Source: Thalassia testudinum (Eukaryota; Streptophyta; Magnoliopsida; Alismatales; Hydrocharitaceae). Taken from it: a DNA stretch of 64,000 bases. This document shows positions 10,512-21,730 of the stretch, piece after piece (position 1 is the stretch's first letter; each line of letters begins with the position of its first letter). The notes under the pieces were generated by a model. The model ran no database searches. It was not told where the DNA came from and worked only from the letters and a program-made list of their open reading frames with translations. The DNA lies in NCBI GenBank assembly GCA_037157565.1, contig JAZHRO010000073.1, positions 17,304,501 through 17,368,500 on the forward strand, written 5' to 3'. The position numbers and the translations under genes were made by a program.

Positions 10512-11344
10512 CATCGTTTAAAAAAACGTGCCTTGAGGCACTTGAGGCGTGCACCTCGAGGCAAGGTGCGCTAATTTCGCCTCGAGGCTTAAGCCTCAGT
10601 TGCAGTCTGTGAGGTGTGTGCCTTGCTTTGCCGAGGTGTGGTTGAGGTGCTGAGGCGCTAGAGAGGCGTCGCCTCGGTTGGTTTGGTTTGTAAAATGGTC
10701 ATGTGCTAGTCACATGACTAATTTTTTGACCTAAGCCTTGGTGTAGCTTATCTAGCCCTAAGCCTAAAATCCAAACCTTAAAAAGTCCTGAGCAAGAGCC
10801 ATTATCGGCGAGTCGGCGACAGCTCTTGCTCCATCGCATCGCAGCCTCCTCCGGCGAGCAGCGTCAGTAGCGCAAGTAGCGGCAGGCTTCAGCGCTCCAC
10901 GCAGGCCCCAGCTCTTCAACGCAGGCTTCAGCGCTCCACGCAGGCCCTAGCGTAGGCTTCAGCGTAGCGCAGCTCCAGCGCAGGCCCTAGTGCAAGCAGC
11001 GGTAGCTCAAGCCCTAGCACATGCTCCAGCGCAAGCAGCGGCAGTGCAGTGCTCCACGCAGGCCCTATCTAATCTTTTATATTATATGGGTGTTTATCTT
11101 TTCATTTAAACGTCATCTCTCGTTTAGTTTCGTTCTTTCAATGTTGTGATAGAGAAAAAGTATTATGAAACTGTGTCATTTATGTTATTATTTCTTTATT
11201 AGTACTTGATAAGTATATATCATTTCATTATATATATTTTTTTATGCAAATTCTGAGGCTTACACCTTGACCGCCTCGAGGCTTGCACCTCGCCTCGATG
11301 AAGGCAAACCGCCTCGATACCGCCTCGCATTTTTTAAAACCTTG
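10512..11344. mobile_element. hAT-like non-autonomous element B
   Basis: The left end catcgtttaaaaaaacgtgc and right end gcattttttaaaaccttg form inverted repeats that match those of element A; the right end is identical over 18 bases to A's left end. Both flanks carry dense GCCTCGAGGC, GAGGCG and CGCCTCG words. The interior differs from A: it holds a GC-rich block (about 10830-11065) of repeated gcaggcttcagcgctccacgcaggccc-type words. No transposase. No clear 8-bp target duplication remains. Confidence 0.65.
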
Positions 11345-12411
11345 TTCGCCACACAACCCAGTCCTTCACTTTAGGGTCATTGCAAGGAGTAGTCGCTATA
11401 TTGTGTGGTGTAAACAAGTGCTCTTTAGACACGTTAATCTATAGACAACCATTCATCCACTTACTGATCGAGTGAAGTACAAAATCAACTCTAACACTCA
11501 GAGCCCTAAACCTCACTATCTCAGTTGGCTATTAAGTCAAACTATGATTCGTAAAGAGACCAACAACTTCCTGATCAACCTAATTGATCTAAAATTGGAC
11601 TGGCATTGTAGTTGAATAGTAAGGATTGAACTAATTATCCAATATAATCTGACATATCCGTCATTATTTATATTTATAAATAATTCCTAGGATAATTAAA
11701 TTATCACTAGTCATATTACCAATTCATTTCATCCATTGTAAGGTATATTCTTCATGTAATATCAATGACTAGTTAGTAATACCATCCCATGTTAAGATTA
11801 TCAATCGTTAATAATTTCCAAGCAGCCATTTATGGAGATAACATTTGTTTAAGGGATAATATTCGGATTTGGAAGTGCGGTTCAAATCATAACATAAGAG
11901 CATTATCCATTTGCCAATTTAGGTTCTATACGTAAGATAAGCTTAATTATTCAAGATGGCATAAATATCAATATAAACAATGATTCATTAAAATTTGTGG
12001 GTGAAGTAATAGATCCGATCTCATCCATTTACTAATCATATAAATGGTGTTTATAATTAATCTAAATAAGACTATATGTTATTAATCTCAATTTCATTGA
12101 TTTAGGACAATTACAACCACTATTAATTTGTATTTAACTATATAAGGTAAAGATGAATAGAAATCCACAACATAGACTTCAATACTTAGCAAGAATGAAT
12201 AAAACACATGTTAGTCAATGCTACACGCGAAGAAACTTTTACTGATCAATCATACAAAAAGAAACAATTGGAGGTTTAGGGATACTCCCTACGTGTCCTC
12301 ATGATGCGTGCATTCTCTAGGATAGAGATCATAGGCCAAATATATCAAGAATTAGGTCTTATACATGTTTGAACATATTCTAAAATTTTAACGTATACTA
12401 CTGATACAACT
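11345..12411. other. AT-rich non-coding stretch, nothing recognised
   Basis: About 1 kb between hAT-like element B and copia element 1. No open frame, RNA gene or repeat was recognised. The stretch 11345-11660 has a composition different from the AT-rich 11660-12400, which may mean it is old transposon DNA. Confidence 0.4.
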
Positions 12412-12416
12412 CCATT

Positions 12417-12555
12417 ACTTAGGAGGAAATGAGATATATCTATTATTGAGCTCTACCTCTTATATAATGAAGATATGGAAAGTTGTGATACAACACCAGC
12501 AAGAAATAAAGAATAACAAAGAATTCCTCATACAATAAATGTGCATATGCTAATA
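12417..12555 (-). repeat. 3' LTR of copia element 1
   Basis: Aligns with 17323-17463 over its full length, including cctcttatataatgaaga (TATA box) and accagcaagaaataaagaataacaaag-type sequence. TSD CCATT lies just outside. Confidence 0.9.
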
Positions 12556-12562
12556 CTCCCCC

Positions 12563-15500
12563 TCAACTTAGAGCATACGTATCTATCATACTCAGCTTGG
12601 ATACACATAAATCAAATAAAGTCCTGGCTAAGTGCTTTGTAAAAATATCTGCAATCTGCTCCTCAGACATGACTAGTGTTGTATATAGTAGCCCATTCTG
12701 AATAATATCTATGGTATAATGGCAATCAACCTCTACATGCTTCGTTCTCTCGTGAAAAATTGGGTTGTTGGCAATGAAAGTAGCTACTCTGTTATCACAC
12801 TGCATTTCCATCGGGCTAGAAAACTGTATCTCCAAATCAGTGAGTAGGGGCCTGATCCACATCATCTCTGCAGTCATCTGAGCCATGACCTTGTACTCAG
12901 ACTTGGCACTCAACTTAGCAATTGTGCCTTATTTCTTGCTCTTCCATGTGATCAGATTCCCTGCCAAAAAGGTGTAGAATCCCGTGGTGGATTTTCGGTC
13001 CACGTGACATCCAGCGTAGTTTGCATTAGAGTAGCTATCCAAAGTCATAGAAGACCCTTTGGAGAAGAGAAGATCTTTTCCAGGAGCCTTTTTGATATAT
13101 CGGAGCACCATCAATGTTGCATCCTAGTGTTGTCATCTTGGCTTTGCCATGAACTTACTCAATCTCCCCATTGCAGAGATATCATGCCTCATGATAGTCA
13201 GATGTAGCAGCTTGCCTACAAGTTGCCTGTGCTGTCTGGTGTCTACCAATTGTGCATCCTCATTATAAAGTGGCATCTTGGGGTCCATAGGAATGTTGGC
13301 TACCTTAGCCCCAAGTATGTCCACCTCCTGCAAAATATCCAATGCATACCTTCGTTGGAACAGGGCTACGCCCTTCTTGCTCCGGGTAACCTTAATACGA
13401 AGAAAGTATCGTAGAGCCTCTGAATCTTTCATAATAAACTGCTCCGCCAGAATGTACTTAATCTCAGTGACACCCTGCACATAATCTCTTGTGAAACATA
13501 TACAAGAAGCACCACAGTAGCTTGTCTAGTCCTCTTGACAAAGAGAGAGAAATCAGCTGTCGATCTTCTGAATCCAACTGCCTCCACAACCTAAGACAAC
13601 CTCTAAAACCATGTTCTGGGACTCTGCTTGAGGTCATAGATGACCTTCCACAGTCGGCATACACACTCCTCCTGAACCTCGAATCCATGTGGTTGCTGCA
13701 TGTAGACTTCCTCTTAGAGATCATTGTAGAGGAATGTATTCTTCACGTCCAACTGATGCAGATGCAGATGTAGAGGCCAATCTAGCTGGACTGCCACTGC
13801 TACCAACACTTGTATTGTAGGAAGTTTGGCAATTGGTGAGAAGGTGTCAAAGAAGTTCACCCCATAGGTTTGAGTGAACCCATTTGCCACAAGACGTGCT
13901 TTATGTTTGGCAATACTTCCATCTAGATTAAACTTCACTGTGAAAACCCATCAACAGTCAACAATCGTACCCTCATCTAGAAGTGGAGTGAGCTTCCAAG
14001 TCCCATGACCCCTAAGAGCCGCCATCTTGTCCTCCATGACCACTCGCCATCTTGTCCCTCCATGGCTGCTCGCCATCTCGGGTCCAGCATGTCCTCGCGG
14101 TGAGTTGCTGGGATTTGAGTAGCAGCCAATGCCTGGGTGAAGCCTGCAAACCCGGGGCCTAGGCTGCCAATAGCAAGTACCCCAGCCGTGGGGTAAGTAG
14201 CACAAGTCCGTGGTCTCTTCTGAACAACTATTGGAAGATCCAGATTATCACCTGTCACATCATCTGTCCTTCCATTGTGAGTAGCACATGGCAAATAAGC
14301 GTTAGTGTCTAAGGGACTCGCTTGAGAATTCGATGGTGAATGTGAGGGAGGGGACCCCTGAAAGGTAGTGTGAGGACGGACATACATCTGAAGTGGCTCA
14401 GTCAAATGTAGAAAGGATAGCGTAGCAGGTGGTGGTGGGACTATAGGAACATGTCTCTCAGGAAAACTTTTAAAGCGAATGGGTGTAAATGGCATTGGTT
14501 CCATATCACCCTCAGAAGGTAGCTCAGTTGCGGATGTGGAAAAGAAGGGTATTGCTTCATGAAAGGTAACATCCATTAAAATAAAATGCTGAGAAGTGGT
14601 TGGATCAAAATAGTGATACCTCTTTTGTGTCTGAGTATACCCAAGAAAAACACACTTAACTGCTCTCGGTGCTAATTTATCCCAGCTTGGCCCCAACAAA
14701 TGGATAAAAGCAACACAACCAAAAGTCCGGGGGGGTGACATGAAACAGAGGTCTATCGGGATACATAACCTGCAAAGGAATTTACTTGTGTAAAGCAACG
14801 TTAGGCATCCGATTGAGAAGAAAACAAGCCGTCAAAATAGCGTCACCCTAGTAAAGAGAGGGGACCGAGTGGTGAATTAACAAGGTACGAGCAACATCAA
14901 GCAAGTGGCAGTAGTTCCCCTCATCAACACCAACAATTTTGCTGAGAGGTGTGGGGACATGTGGTCTCATGAATAATGCCACAATTGGAAAAGAAAGTAC
15001 GCAACTGAGTGGTACAAAATTTTAAGGCATTATCAGATCGAAAATGTTTCACAAAACATGAATGCGGAGTTTTTATTTCCTTAACAAAATTTTCAACAAT
15101 TTATCCTACAACGGACTTATTCTTCAAAAGAAACAACCAAGAAAGATGGGAAAAATCATCCACTAACACCAAATAATATCTGTTCCCAAGTCGATTAGGA
15201 ATACGACTAGGATCCCAAATATCCAGGTAAACCAGATCAAACATAGCAATAGAGGAAACTAAAATAGAAGTGGAAAAACTGGCCCTATGGTTCTTGCCTA
15301 GTTGGTAGGTATCGCAGGTGAGAGCAGTAGTGGAGGGCATGTGTGACAAAACTTGTATGAGATGATCAATAGGCAGGTGACTAAGGTGGTGATGCCACTA
15401 GAAAGGGGATCTAGCATAAACATGGCTTTGGGTAGCAGAAGCAGCAACAACAGTACGGCTCAGAAGGTACACCCCCTGTTCCTCACTCTCTCCACCAATC

Positions 15501-16774
15501 GTCTTTCCAGTGAGCTTGTCTTGCAAGACATAAGTGGACGCATCAAATATAGCTCAACAGTTTAGATCTCTGGTAATACTGCTAACAAATAACAAACTTA
15601 ATGGAAAATCAGGCACATAGAAAACATTTATCAGTCGCAAAGTTGGAGATAAACATATCCTCCTTGCCAACAAGTGGTGAATTTCTCCCGTCTGCCACCT
15701 GTACAATCTTGGCTGGTGTAACTGTGAGAAAAGGATCTCCTATTGCCACACAGGTGCTTGGACGTACTAGAATCAATCAACCAATCACCAGGAGATAAAA
15801 TAGATGACATATCAATCGCAGGTGCCTCAAAAAAGGAGGCAATGGTTGTAGTGTTTGGAGGCTGAGAAGAGGATGCCTGAGCCAACCGAGCAATCTGTTG
15901 TCGTAGAGTCTCAATCTCAGTACTGACATAATTGACATTAGGACTCGAGGGGGCTCCATCAGTGACCTCGGCTGCCTGATTGGCCACAGGTGTCCTATCA
16001 TGCTTCTGCCAGCATGTAGTCTTAGAGTGGCCTATCCTGCCACAGTAGGTACACGGAGACCGTGTACCAGAAGAGCGTTCATGTCCATGATCACGTGTAG
16101 GGAGGGGAGCACTACTACCACGTTCAGGGATCGCAGCCAGTGTGGACATCTGAGCACGAAAGTCAGGAGTAGAGGTGTGCATTGCTACCCTGTTAAGTTT
16201 GCTGTAGACTTCCTCTAGAGTAGGAAGCTTAGGAGCAGTGAGGATCTGATCTTTGCAGTCGTGTACTCAGGTCCAAGGCCTGATAGGAAAAGGGAGTTTG
16301 TTAGCAGTCTTCGGAAATTCCTCCAGGACTCATAGGCACATCTCGACAGATAGGAGTGATGCATCTTCAGCATTCCCTTCATGAGGTAGTACTGCGGTAG
16401 CATGTGTCCCTCCTGATGCAGATGAAAGAGGTCGTGAAAGACTTGGCGTGTGAATAAGTCTCATGCAAAGACTCCCACATCTCTTTTGCCGTTGAGTAGT
16501 ACATGATTTTATCCCCTATTTGGGGAATAATAGTCTGCATAAGTTATACACAAACCATGGCATTGCCTTTGTCCCAGTTGACATTCGTGCCAGTCTTGTT
16601 TGTAGGCTCCGGATTCGTAAGAATATGACTTTGCCCATGACCCTTGATGGCCATAAGGAAGGTTTGGGATCACCGCGGGTAGTTGGTCTCATCTAATTTG
16701 ATGATGTGACTAAAGAACGAGTTTTTGAGTACCCCAGTGTCCAATGTCACCTCGGGTTGATTTGAAGAAGTCAT
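12563..16774 (-). pseudogene. Copia gag-pol of element 1, broken
   Basis: The gag ATG is at 16774 (MTSSNQPEV..., with KLDETNYP close behind). A CCHC knuckle (CTYCGRIGHSKTTC) lies near 16050. Protease has WLIDSST in place of the usual DSGAS-type site (near 15780). The integrase core includes DIWDPSRIP and VLVDDFSHLSW (15101-15349). An integrase C-terminal/linker ORF with FGCVAFIH and KCVFLGY is at 13977-14798. Reverse transcriptase (LVANGFTQTY, LDVKNTFLYNDL, LRYFLRIKVT) spans about 13940-12930 in several frames. RNase H includes [28 protein letters not shown] (12563-12913). Frameshifts and stops separate the segments, so no full polyprotein is made. The region 14800-15100 and the leader 16775-17310 are non-coding or frame-broken. 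Confidence 0.9.
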
Positions 16775-17322
16775 CTTTGTAATCTGCAAGCCTCAATCAA
16801 TCTTCTACCATCAAGGAAACATCGATAGATCTGAAAACGTACAGTTTCAGATTCGCATCTTTAGTAGAAAGCCTCTTTGGATGGATGTTGGCCTAACCCA
16901 GTTGCGGAGAGAGCACTCAAGATGGCCCCAAGGGGACTTAGACTCCCTTTCCCTGCGACTACAAGGGATGTAGCCCTTGGAACAGGACTATAAACCCCTC
17001 ACAATTGTTGCCGGTCGCGCGCACGTGGACTGCGTTGTCGCTGATTGCCTGCATCGCCATGTTCTCACTGTAGATCCTTGCTGCGCCTAGGCCAGCGTTG
17101 CTTCGCCTCGCTTCGCCGCAACAGGTGGATCGATGCCTCGTTGCGTCGCTGGACCCGCGTTGAAGCGCCGCCAGGCCTCACGCTTGCTGTCGTCGTCGTG
17201 TGGAGTTCGGTGCGCCGACGCAGAGAGAGAGCGGGGGAGAGATGGGATTTGGTGGTTAGGGTTTGGAGGCCTTGGGGGTGGGATACCTAGAGCCTCAGTT
17301 TAGGATTGTCGTTCTGATACTA

Positions 17323-17463
17323 ACTTGGAGGAAATGAGATAAATCTATTATTGAGTCCTACCTCTTTTTATATAATGAAGAGGTGGAAACTTGTGGTACA
17401 ACACCAGCAGGAAATAAAGAATAACAAAGAACCCCTCATACAAAAAATGTGCATACGTTAACA
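17323..17463 (-). repeat. 5' LTR of copia element 1
   Basis: Partner of 12417-12555. It contains cctctttttatataatgaagagg (17361-17383), a TATA box between inverted CCTCTT/AAGAGG arms. Confidence 0.9.
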
Positions 17464-17577
17464 CCATTTTATGTCATTTATTTTTGTGTTTTCTTTTATC
17501 TTTCGGACCTTCTTGTTGTTTTCCCACCAGTGCTATATTTAAAATGGATTAGGGCTTCTAATAAAAGTATGACAAAA

Positions 17578-19960
17578 AAAAAAGGTATCAGAGCGGTAGC
17601 CCTAGGTTAGTAGTCCGTATTCCATTAAACAAGATCTAGGGTTTCTATTGAAGGAAAATACAAAAAAACTCGTATTTTGTAAAGGATCAACAGGCTGGCC
17701 ATCGACGTTGACTGGCTTTGATGAGCCTCTAACTGATGCCTGCCAGGCCATCGATGGGTCTCAGTCGATGCTGCCAGCTAGCTAGCAATTGCCAACCACT
17801 GTAGGTGCTATTGTTCCACCTAGAGTAGGTCGCAATAGTGGTCTCTTGACTTTCGACGACTGGTTGTCACATTGCCGAAGGTTTAATGACTGGTCAATGA
17901 CATTGCTTCGTGTCCGACAGCCTCTAGCCTGAGTTTTAGGGTTGTTTGGCGGCCATTGGTTGGGTTTCGGGGATTTTTGTTACAATTTTTCTACTCGAAT
18001 CTTGTCTCTTTAAGTCTCCTTACATCATCTAGGGCTTTGTTAAGTATTTGATGAACTAGATACATTCTATTTTTGTTGATGTAATCTTTGGTAGTTGGGA
18101 GAGAATCCTTGTCTTGGAATTATGTCGGGAGAGTCGAAGACATCGTTTAGCGACGAAGAGGCTTCTAGTGGAGATATGAAGATATGGATTCGTAGTAAAG
18201 TTGAATGAGTTCAACTATAGTCGTTAATTGAGAACTTTTATGTTTTCTGTTAGTGGCCATGACAAGGAATATGTACTTCCTTCACTCCACTAGATACGAA
18301 GGATAGCAAGTACCCTCAATGGAAGAGAGACAACAATATAGTTTATGTGTGGTTGTTGAATATCATAGTTCCTAGAATTGCAGATGAGATGAGGCATGAC
18401 AATATTGCAAAGGAAATTTGGGATAGTCTGAGAGACACATACTCGCAGGAGCAAAATGCTCGTAGAGTACATCTTTATAAGGAGATTTTTTCTTTAACTC
18501 AGGGAGATCTATCCTTGTCATAGTACTATACAGCTATAAAGGTGCTCTTCGAGAAGCTTAATGCTTGTCAACCACTGTGTTGTGATAACTAGAAGGATCA
18601 AAGAGAGAAAATGAGAGTTCCTAAGTTTCTTGGTGGCATGGGCCCTAATTATACTTCTATTAGGGATTAGATACTGGTAGAGAAAGTTATACCTATTCTA
18701 GAGGAAGCTTATAATAGACTGAGTAGGCTGACTATTATATCTTAGATGGACTCTTCTGCTTCAGCATTAGTTGTTTCCTATGGTTGTGGTTGATCTTCTA
18801 TAAGAAGCACAAGAGGTTAAGGTCATGGTGTTGGCCGCGGTGGTGGTTGTAGCGTTTTTGGGCTAGGAGGTTCTGTTGGATGTGGTAGGTTACAATGCTC
18901 CTTTTGTGGAAAATAAGGACATCTCGAGGATCGATGTTGGGATAAGCATGGAAGCCCTTAATCAACTGTTGTTGCTTAGCCTCAGGTAGTTGTTACTACG
19001 GAGATTATTTCAGTTCCCAAGAGGAGTATGAGAAGCTATTACAACTCCAGTCTACTGCTATTGTGCCCACTACCACTACACCTGATGCTGTTACTATGCA
19101 ATCTGGAGGTATTAACACTTCATATTCTACCAATACACAAGATTTAGTTTCTACAGATTGGCATGTTGATTTTGGTGCCTCTCGCCATCTTTGTGGAGAT
19201 GCTACGTGTTTTAGACAGTTACATACAGAGCCAAGTGAATAGTTTGTGACGCGGATAGCAGTCAATCTCCTATGACTAGAAAAGGGGATGTGCAACTTAC
19301 CTCTTCTCTACTACTTTCTAATGTTCTATATGTTCTTGATTTTCCACTTAATCTATCCACTCTTTAGTAGAATAACTAAGGAGTTGAAGCGTCGAGTTAT
19401 TTTTGATGCTATGCATTTTGTGTTGTAGGAACTTTTGACACGGAGGAAGATTGGTATTGGTCGTGAGGAAGGTGTCTACTATTTGCATTCGTCTCTTATC
19501 TTGGCTTAGACAGTTTGTTTTGCTACGAAGGTGTCAAGTCCTTACCAGTGACACCTACACCTTGGTCATCTACCTTTCCAAATATTACGTCATATTTTTC
19601 CACAGATGTCCTTGTCAAATAAGTTTTAGTGCGAAGCATTTTGTTGTAAAAAACATCATCAATCCAACTTTCCGATTCGGGTAATGCTTTATAATTGTAT
19701 GTGGTAGATTAGAGATGAGAGCTCACTTTGAGTATATTAGGAAAGATAAATTTCTCAAGTCGTCATAGAATTTTGATTAGACTCAAGCATGAAAGAGAAG
19801 AATACAGTTCTTTAGGAAAGGAGTTGGTATTTGTTCTTCTCTCAATGATATGAAGAGATGTTGAAAATAATATTATTGAAGGAGGAATGACAATTGCCTA
19901 ATGGTATTAGATCTCATGGATAATATTTGCCCTCTACATGTAAAGTATTCATGGGTATTT
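17578..19960 (+). mobile_element. Plus-strand copia remnant, element 11 (5' part only)
   Basis: A primer-binding site (ggtatcagagcggtagcc) starts at about 17582 and marks the boundary after a 5' LTR; the LTR itself is not delimited and may be interrupted by element 1. A gag frame starts at ATG 18122 and, with stops, reads SKYPQWKRDN, IWDSLRDTYSQEQNARRVHLYKE and FEKLNACQPLC up to about 18770. A CCHC-like knuckle (CSFCGK, stop, GHLEDRCWDKHG) is near 18897. A protease-like WHVDFGASRHLCGD is at about 19160. GAG-pre-integrase-like sequence follows to about 19600. No integrase or RT was recognised and the element fades out near 19960. Confidence 0.75.
18122..19600 (+). pseudogene. Copia gag-protease of element 11, broken
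   Basis: Coding remnants of the plus-strand copia element. UBN2-type gag homology extends 18270-18770 with several stops. The zinc knuckle has a stop inside it, and the protease site reads DFGAS rather than DSGAS. Closest in design to the gag regions of elements 1 and 2 in this window. Not translatable as a whole. Confidence 0.7.
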
Positions 19961-21256
19961 AGAATACATAGGGAGGTGTAGTGCTATAATCCCAAGAATC
20001 CTAAATGCTTTGCTATTGGTGTGATGAAATCAATAGTGATTTTAATGGGTTCCTACTTGTAGAGAAATCATTTGTTATTTAAAGTTAAATAACATTTGAT
20101 TCAATATTTAATTGGGTCTAATTTGATTGGGCTTGATCCAAGAGAGTTGGATGGTAATTAAAAATAGTTTGGATACTAAATTTAAACACCTCATGATTTG
20201 TTATGGATTGATCTTGCAAAACACAAGGAGGATTAGGCCTTAATGCTTGGATGGAGGTCCAATATTAGGATTAGATGGAATCGCTATATATGTATCCCAA
20301 AGGGAAAGAAAAATCCTAATTGGTTTTTGATAAAACCTAATCCTACTTTAAAGCTGAGAAAGAGAGAAGGCAGTGACACTCTTTCCTCTGTTCTGGACTT
20401 CCAGGTCTCTTTGTGGACTTCCAGGAGTGTCATCAAAAGTCCAACTTGCTTGTTGGACATTTAAAAATGCATAAGGCTTAGGCAACTTTTGCATCTGGTG
20501 GCCGATTACGTCTATTAAAAGGTTAAGTTATTCCTTTCCCTTGAGAAGCACGTGGATCAAGGCAGAGGGTGAGGGTCGCTCTCAACATTCACAAAGGGGT
20601 TCGTAAAGATCAAAATTAAGTGTTATTGACGTGACAGGTCTCATCAACCTACCGAGAAGAATTTGATTGCTAAAAAGAAAAAAAAGAAGAAACAAAAACC
20701 TGCCGAGAAGACGTGTCTTCTTTGTACGGGATTTATAGTAGGAGGCACTGCACTTTGGGGTGCTGTTCTATGCCTTTTGCGAATGTATACCTCTATTATC
20801 TTGTGGGACTGCGGAATGGGGGAAAATTAGTCTCATGTTCTAGTTTTAGGTGTTTTAATTCAATTGTTATTGGTTTTGGGCATTGAATCGATTGTTGCTT
20901 TGAAATTTTAAAATGTCTAATTTTACGCTTTTGCGATGCCACGGAGCGATTCTATCAACTCCCTTCAATTAGGAAACAGAGTAGGGTTGGTGAACCCCTT
21001 GCGAACCCATAAATCTAAGGAGCATGCCGAAAAAGGATGGTGCCCCATTCATGTCATTCGTTTTGGAATGGATCAAATGAGACCTACCTAACCCCTTATC
21101 ATGGTAAACCTCTCCTTGTGTTTAGGACGAGGCAAAAGGCTCCCAGTCGGGGGGTGTACAGAATCAAAGTTTGCTTAGGTAGCCACCACTGGCTTATAGT
21201 TATCATTATCTTAGACATTTTTGTGCTTTGCACCAATCTAGCTTAAAGAAGTATCC
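19961..21256. other. Unassigned stretch
   Basis: No gene recognised. A short direct repeat of 'tggacttccagg' lies near 20395-20425 and an A/G-rich tract at 20665-20700. Open frames here are short and have no family resemblance. Confidence 0.4.
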
Positions 21257-21488
21257 ATGACACATTCTGGTTTTGCAGTTCCTGTTATTCAAGAAGGTTT
21301 ACAAATCACCTTCATTGTGTTTATGATACTTGCTCCTCAGTTCAAAGAGCCCAAGCACTCGGAGGCACCTTTGCTTTCTCAAGATTTAAACACTACATGT
21401 GGTACATTGCAGGAGATTCTTGACCATGTTGGGGAAAGTGTATGTGATAAGGGTTTGGTGCCACTTGAGATTATTTTGAAGTTGGACA
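21257..21488 (+). pseudogene. Unidentified ORF, left part, split by copia element 2
   Basis: Product not recognised. The frame starts at ATG 21257 and runs open to the insertion point of copia element 2 at 21488/21489. The segment NTTCGTLQEILDHVGESVCD followed by LVPLEIILKL looks like ordinary soluble, helix-forming sequence. When element 2 and one copy of its GGACA duplication are ignored, the frame runs on without stop or shift to 27002. Total pre-insertion length is about 173 codons. It could be an exon of a host gene or part of an older transposon. Confidence 0.5.
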
Positions 21489-21630
21489 AGTTGAAGTAAA
21501 AAGAGAATCTTATTTTACTAAGCCATCCTTATGTCTCTTTATATAGAGAGAGACAGGGGAAAAATAACATAATGGGTCCAACACAAAAATAGGAATAATA
21601 AATGCCCCTCATACTAAACGTAACTCAATA
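21489..21630 (-). repeat. 3' LTR of copia element 2
   Basis: Aligns with 26565-26707. It contains gtctctttatatagagagagac, a TATA box between inverted GTCTCT/AGAGAC arms. Confidence 0.92.
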
Positions 21631-21730
21631 CTCCCCCTCAAGTTGGATCATATATATCCACCATGCTTAGCTTACTTCTACACTTCTCAAACTGGAGGAG
21701 AGGCAGTGGCTTGGTAAATACATCAGCAGT

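Larger units (their letters stand above)
12417..17463 (-). mobile_element. Ty1/copia retrotransposon, element 1 (complete, degenerate)
   Basis: Both LTRs are present (12417-12555 and 17323-17463, about 140 bp, similar but diverged) and the 5-bp target duplication CCATT flanks them (12412-12416, 17464-17468). The primer-binding site is the degenerate complement at 17311-17322 (ttctgatactaa, a changed form of the usual tggtatcagagc). A polypurine tract lies next to the left LTR (plus strand ctccccctcaactt). Internal order on the minus strand is gag, protease, integrase, reverse transcriptase, RNase H, which is the copia order. LTR divergence and stops show an old copy. Confidence 0.92.

Noticed and set aside
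17582..17600. tRNA-like sequence ggtatcagagcgg
   Set aside because: It is the retrotransposon primer-binding site complementary to initiator tRNA-Met, not a tRNA gene; no cloverleaf can be built.
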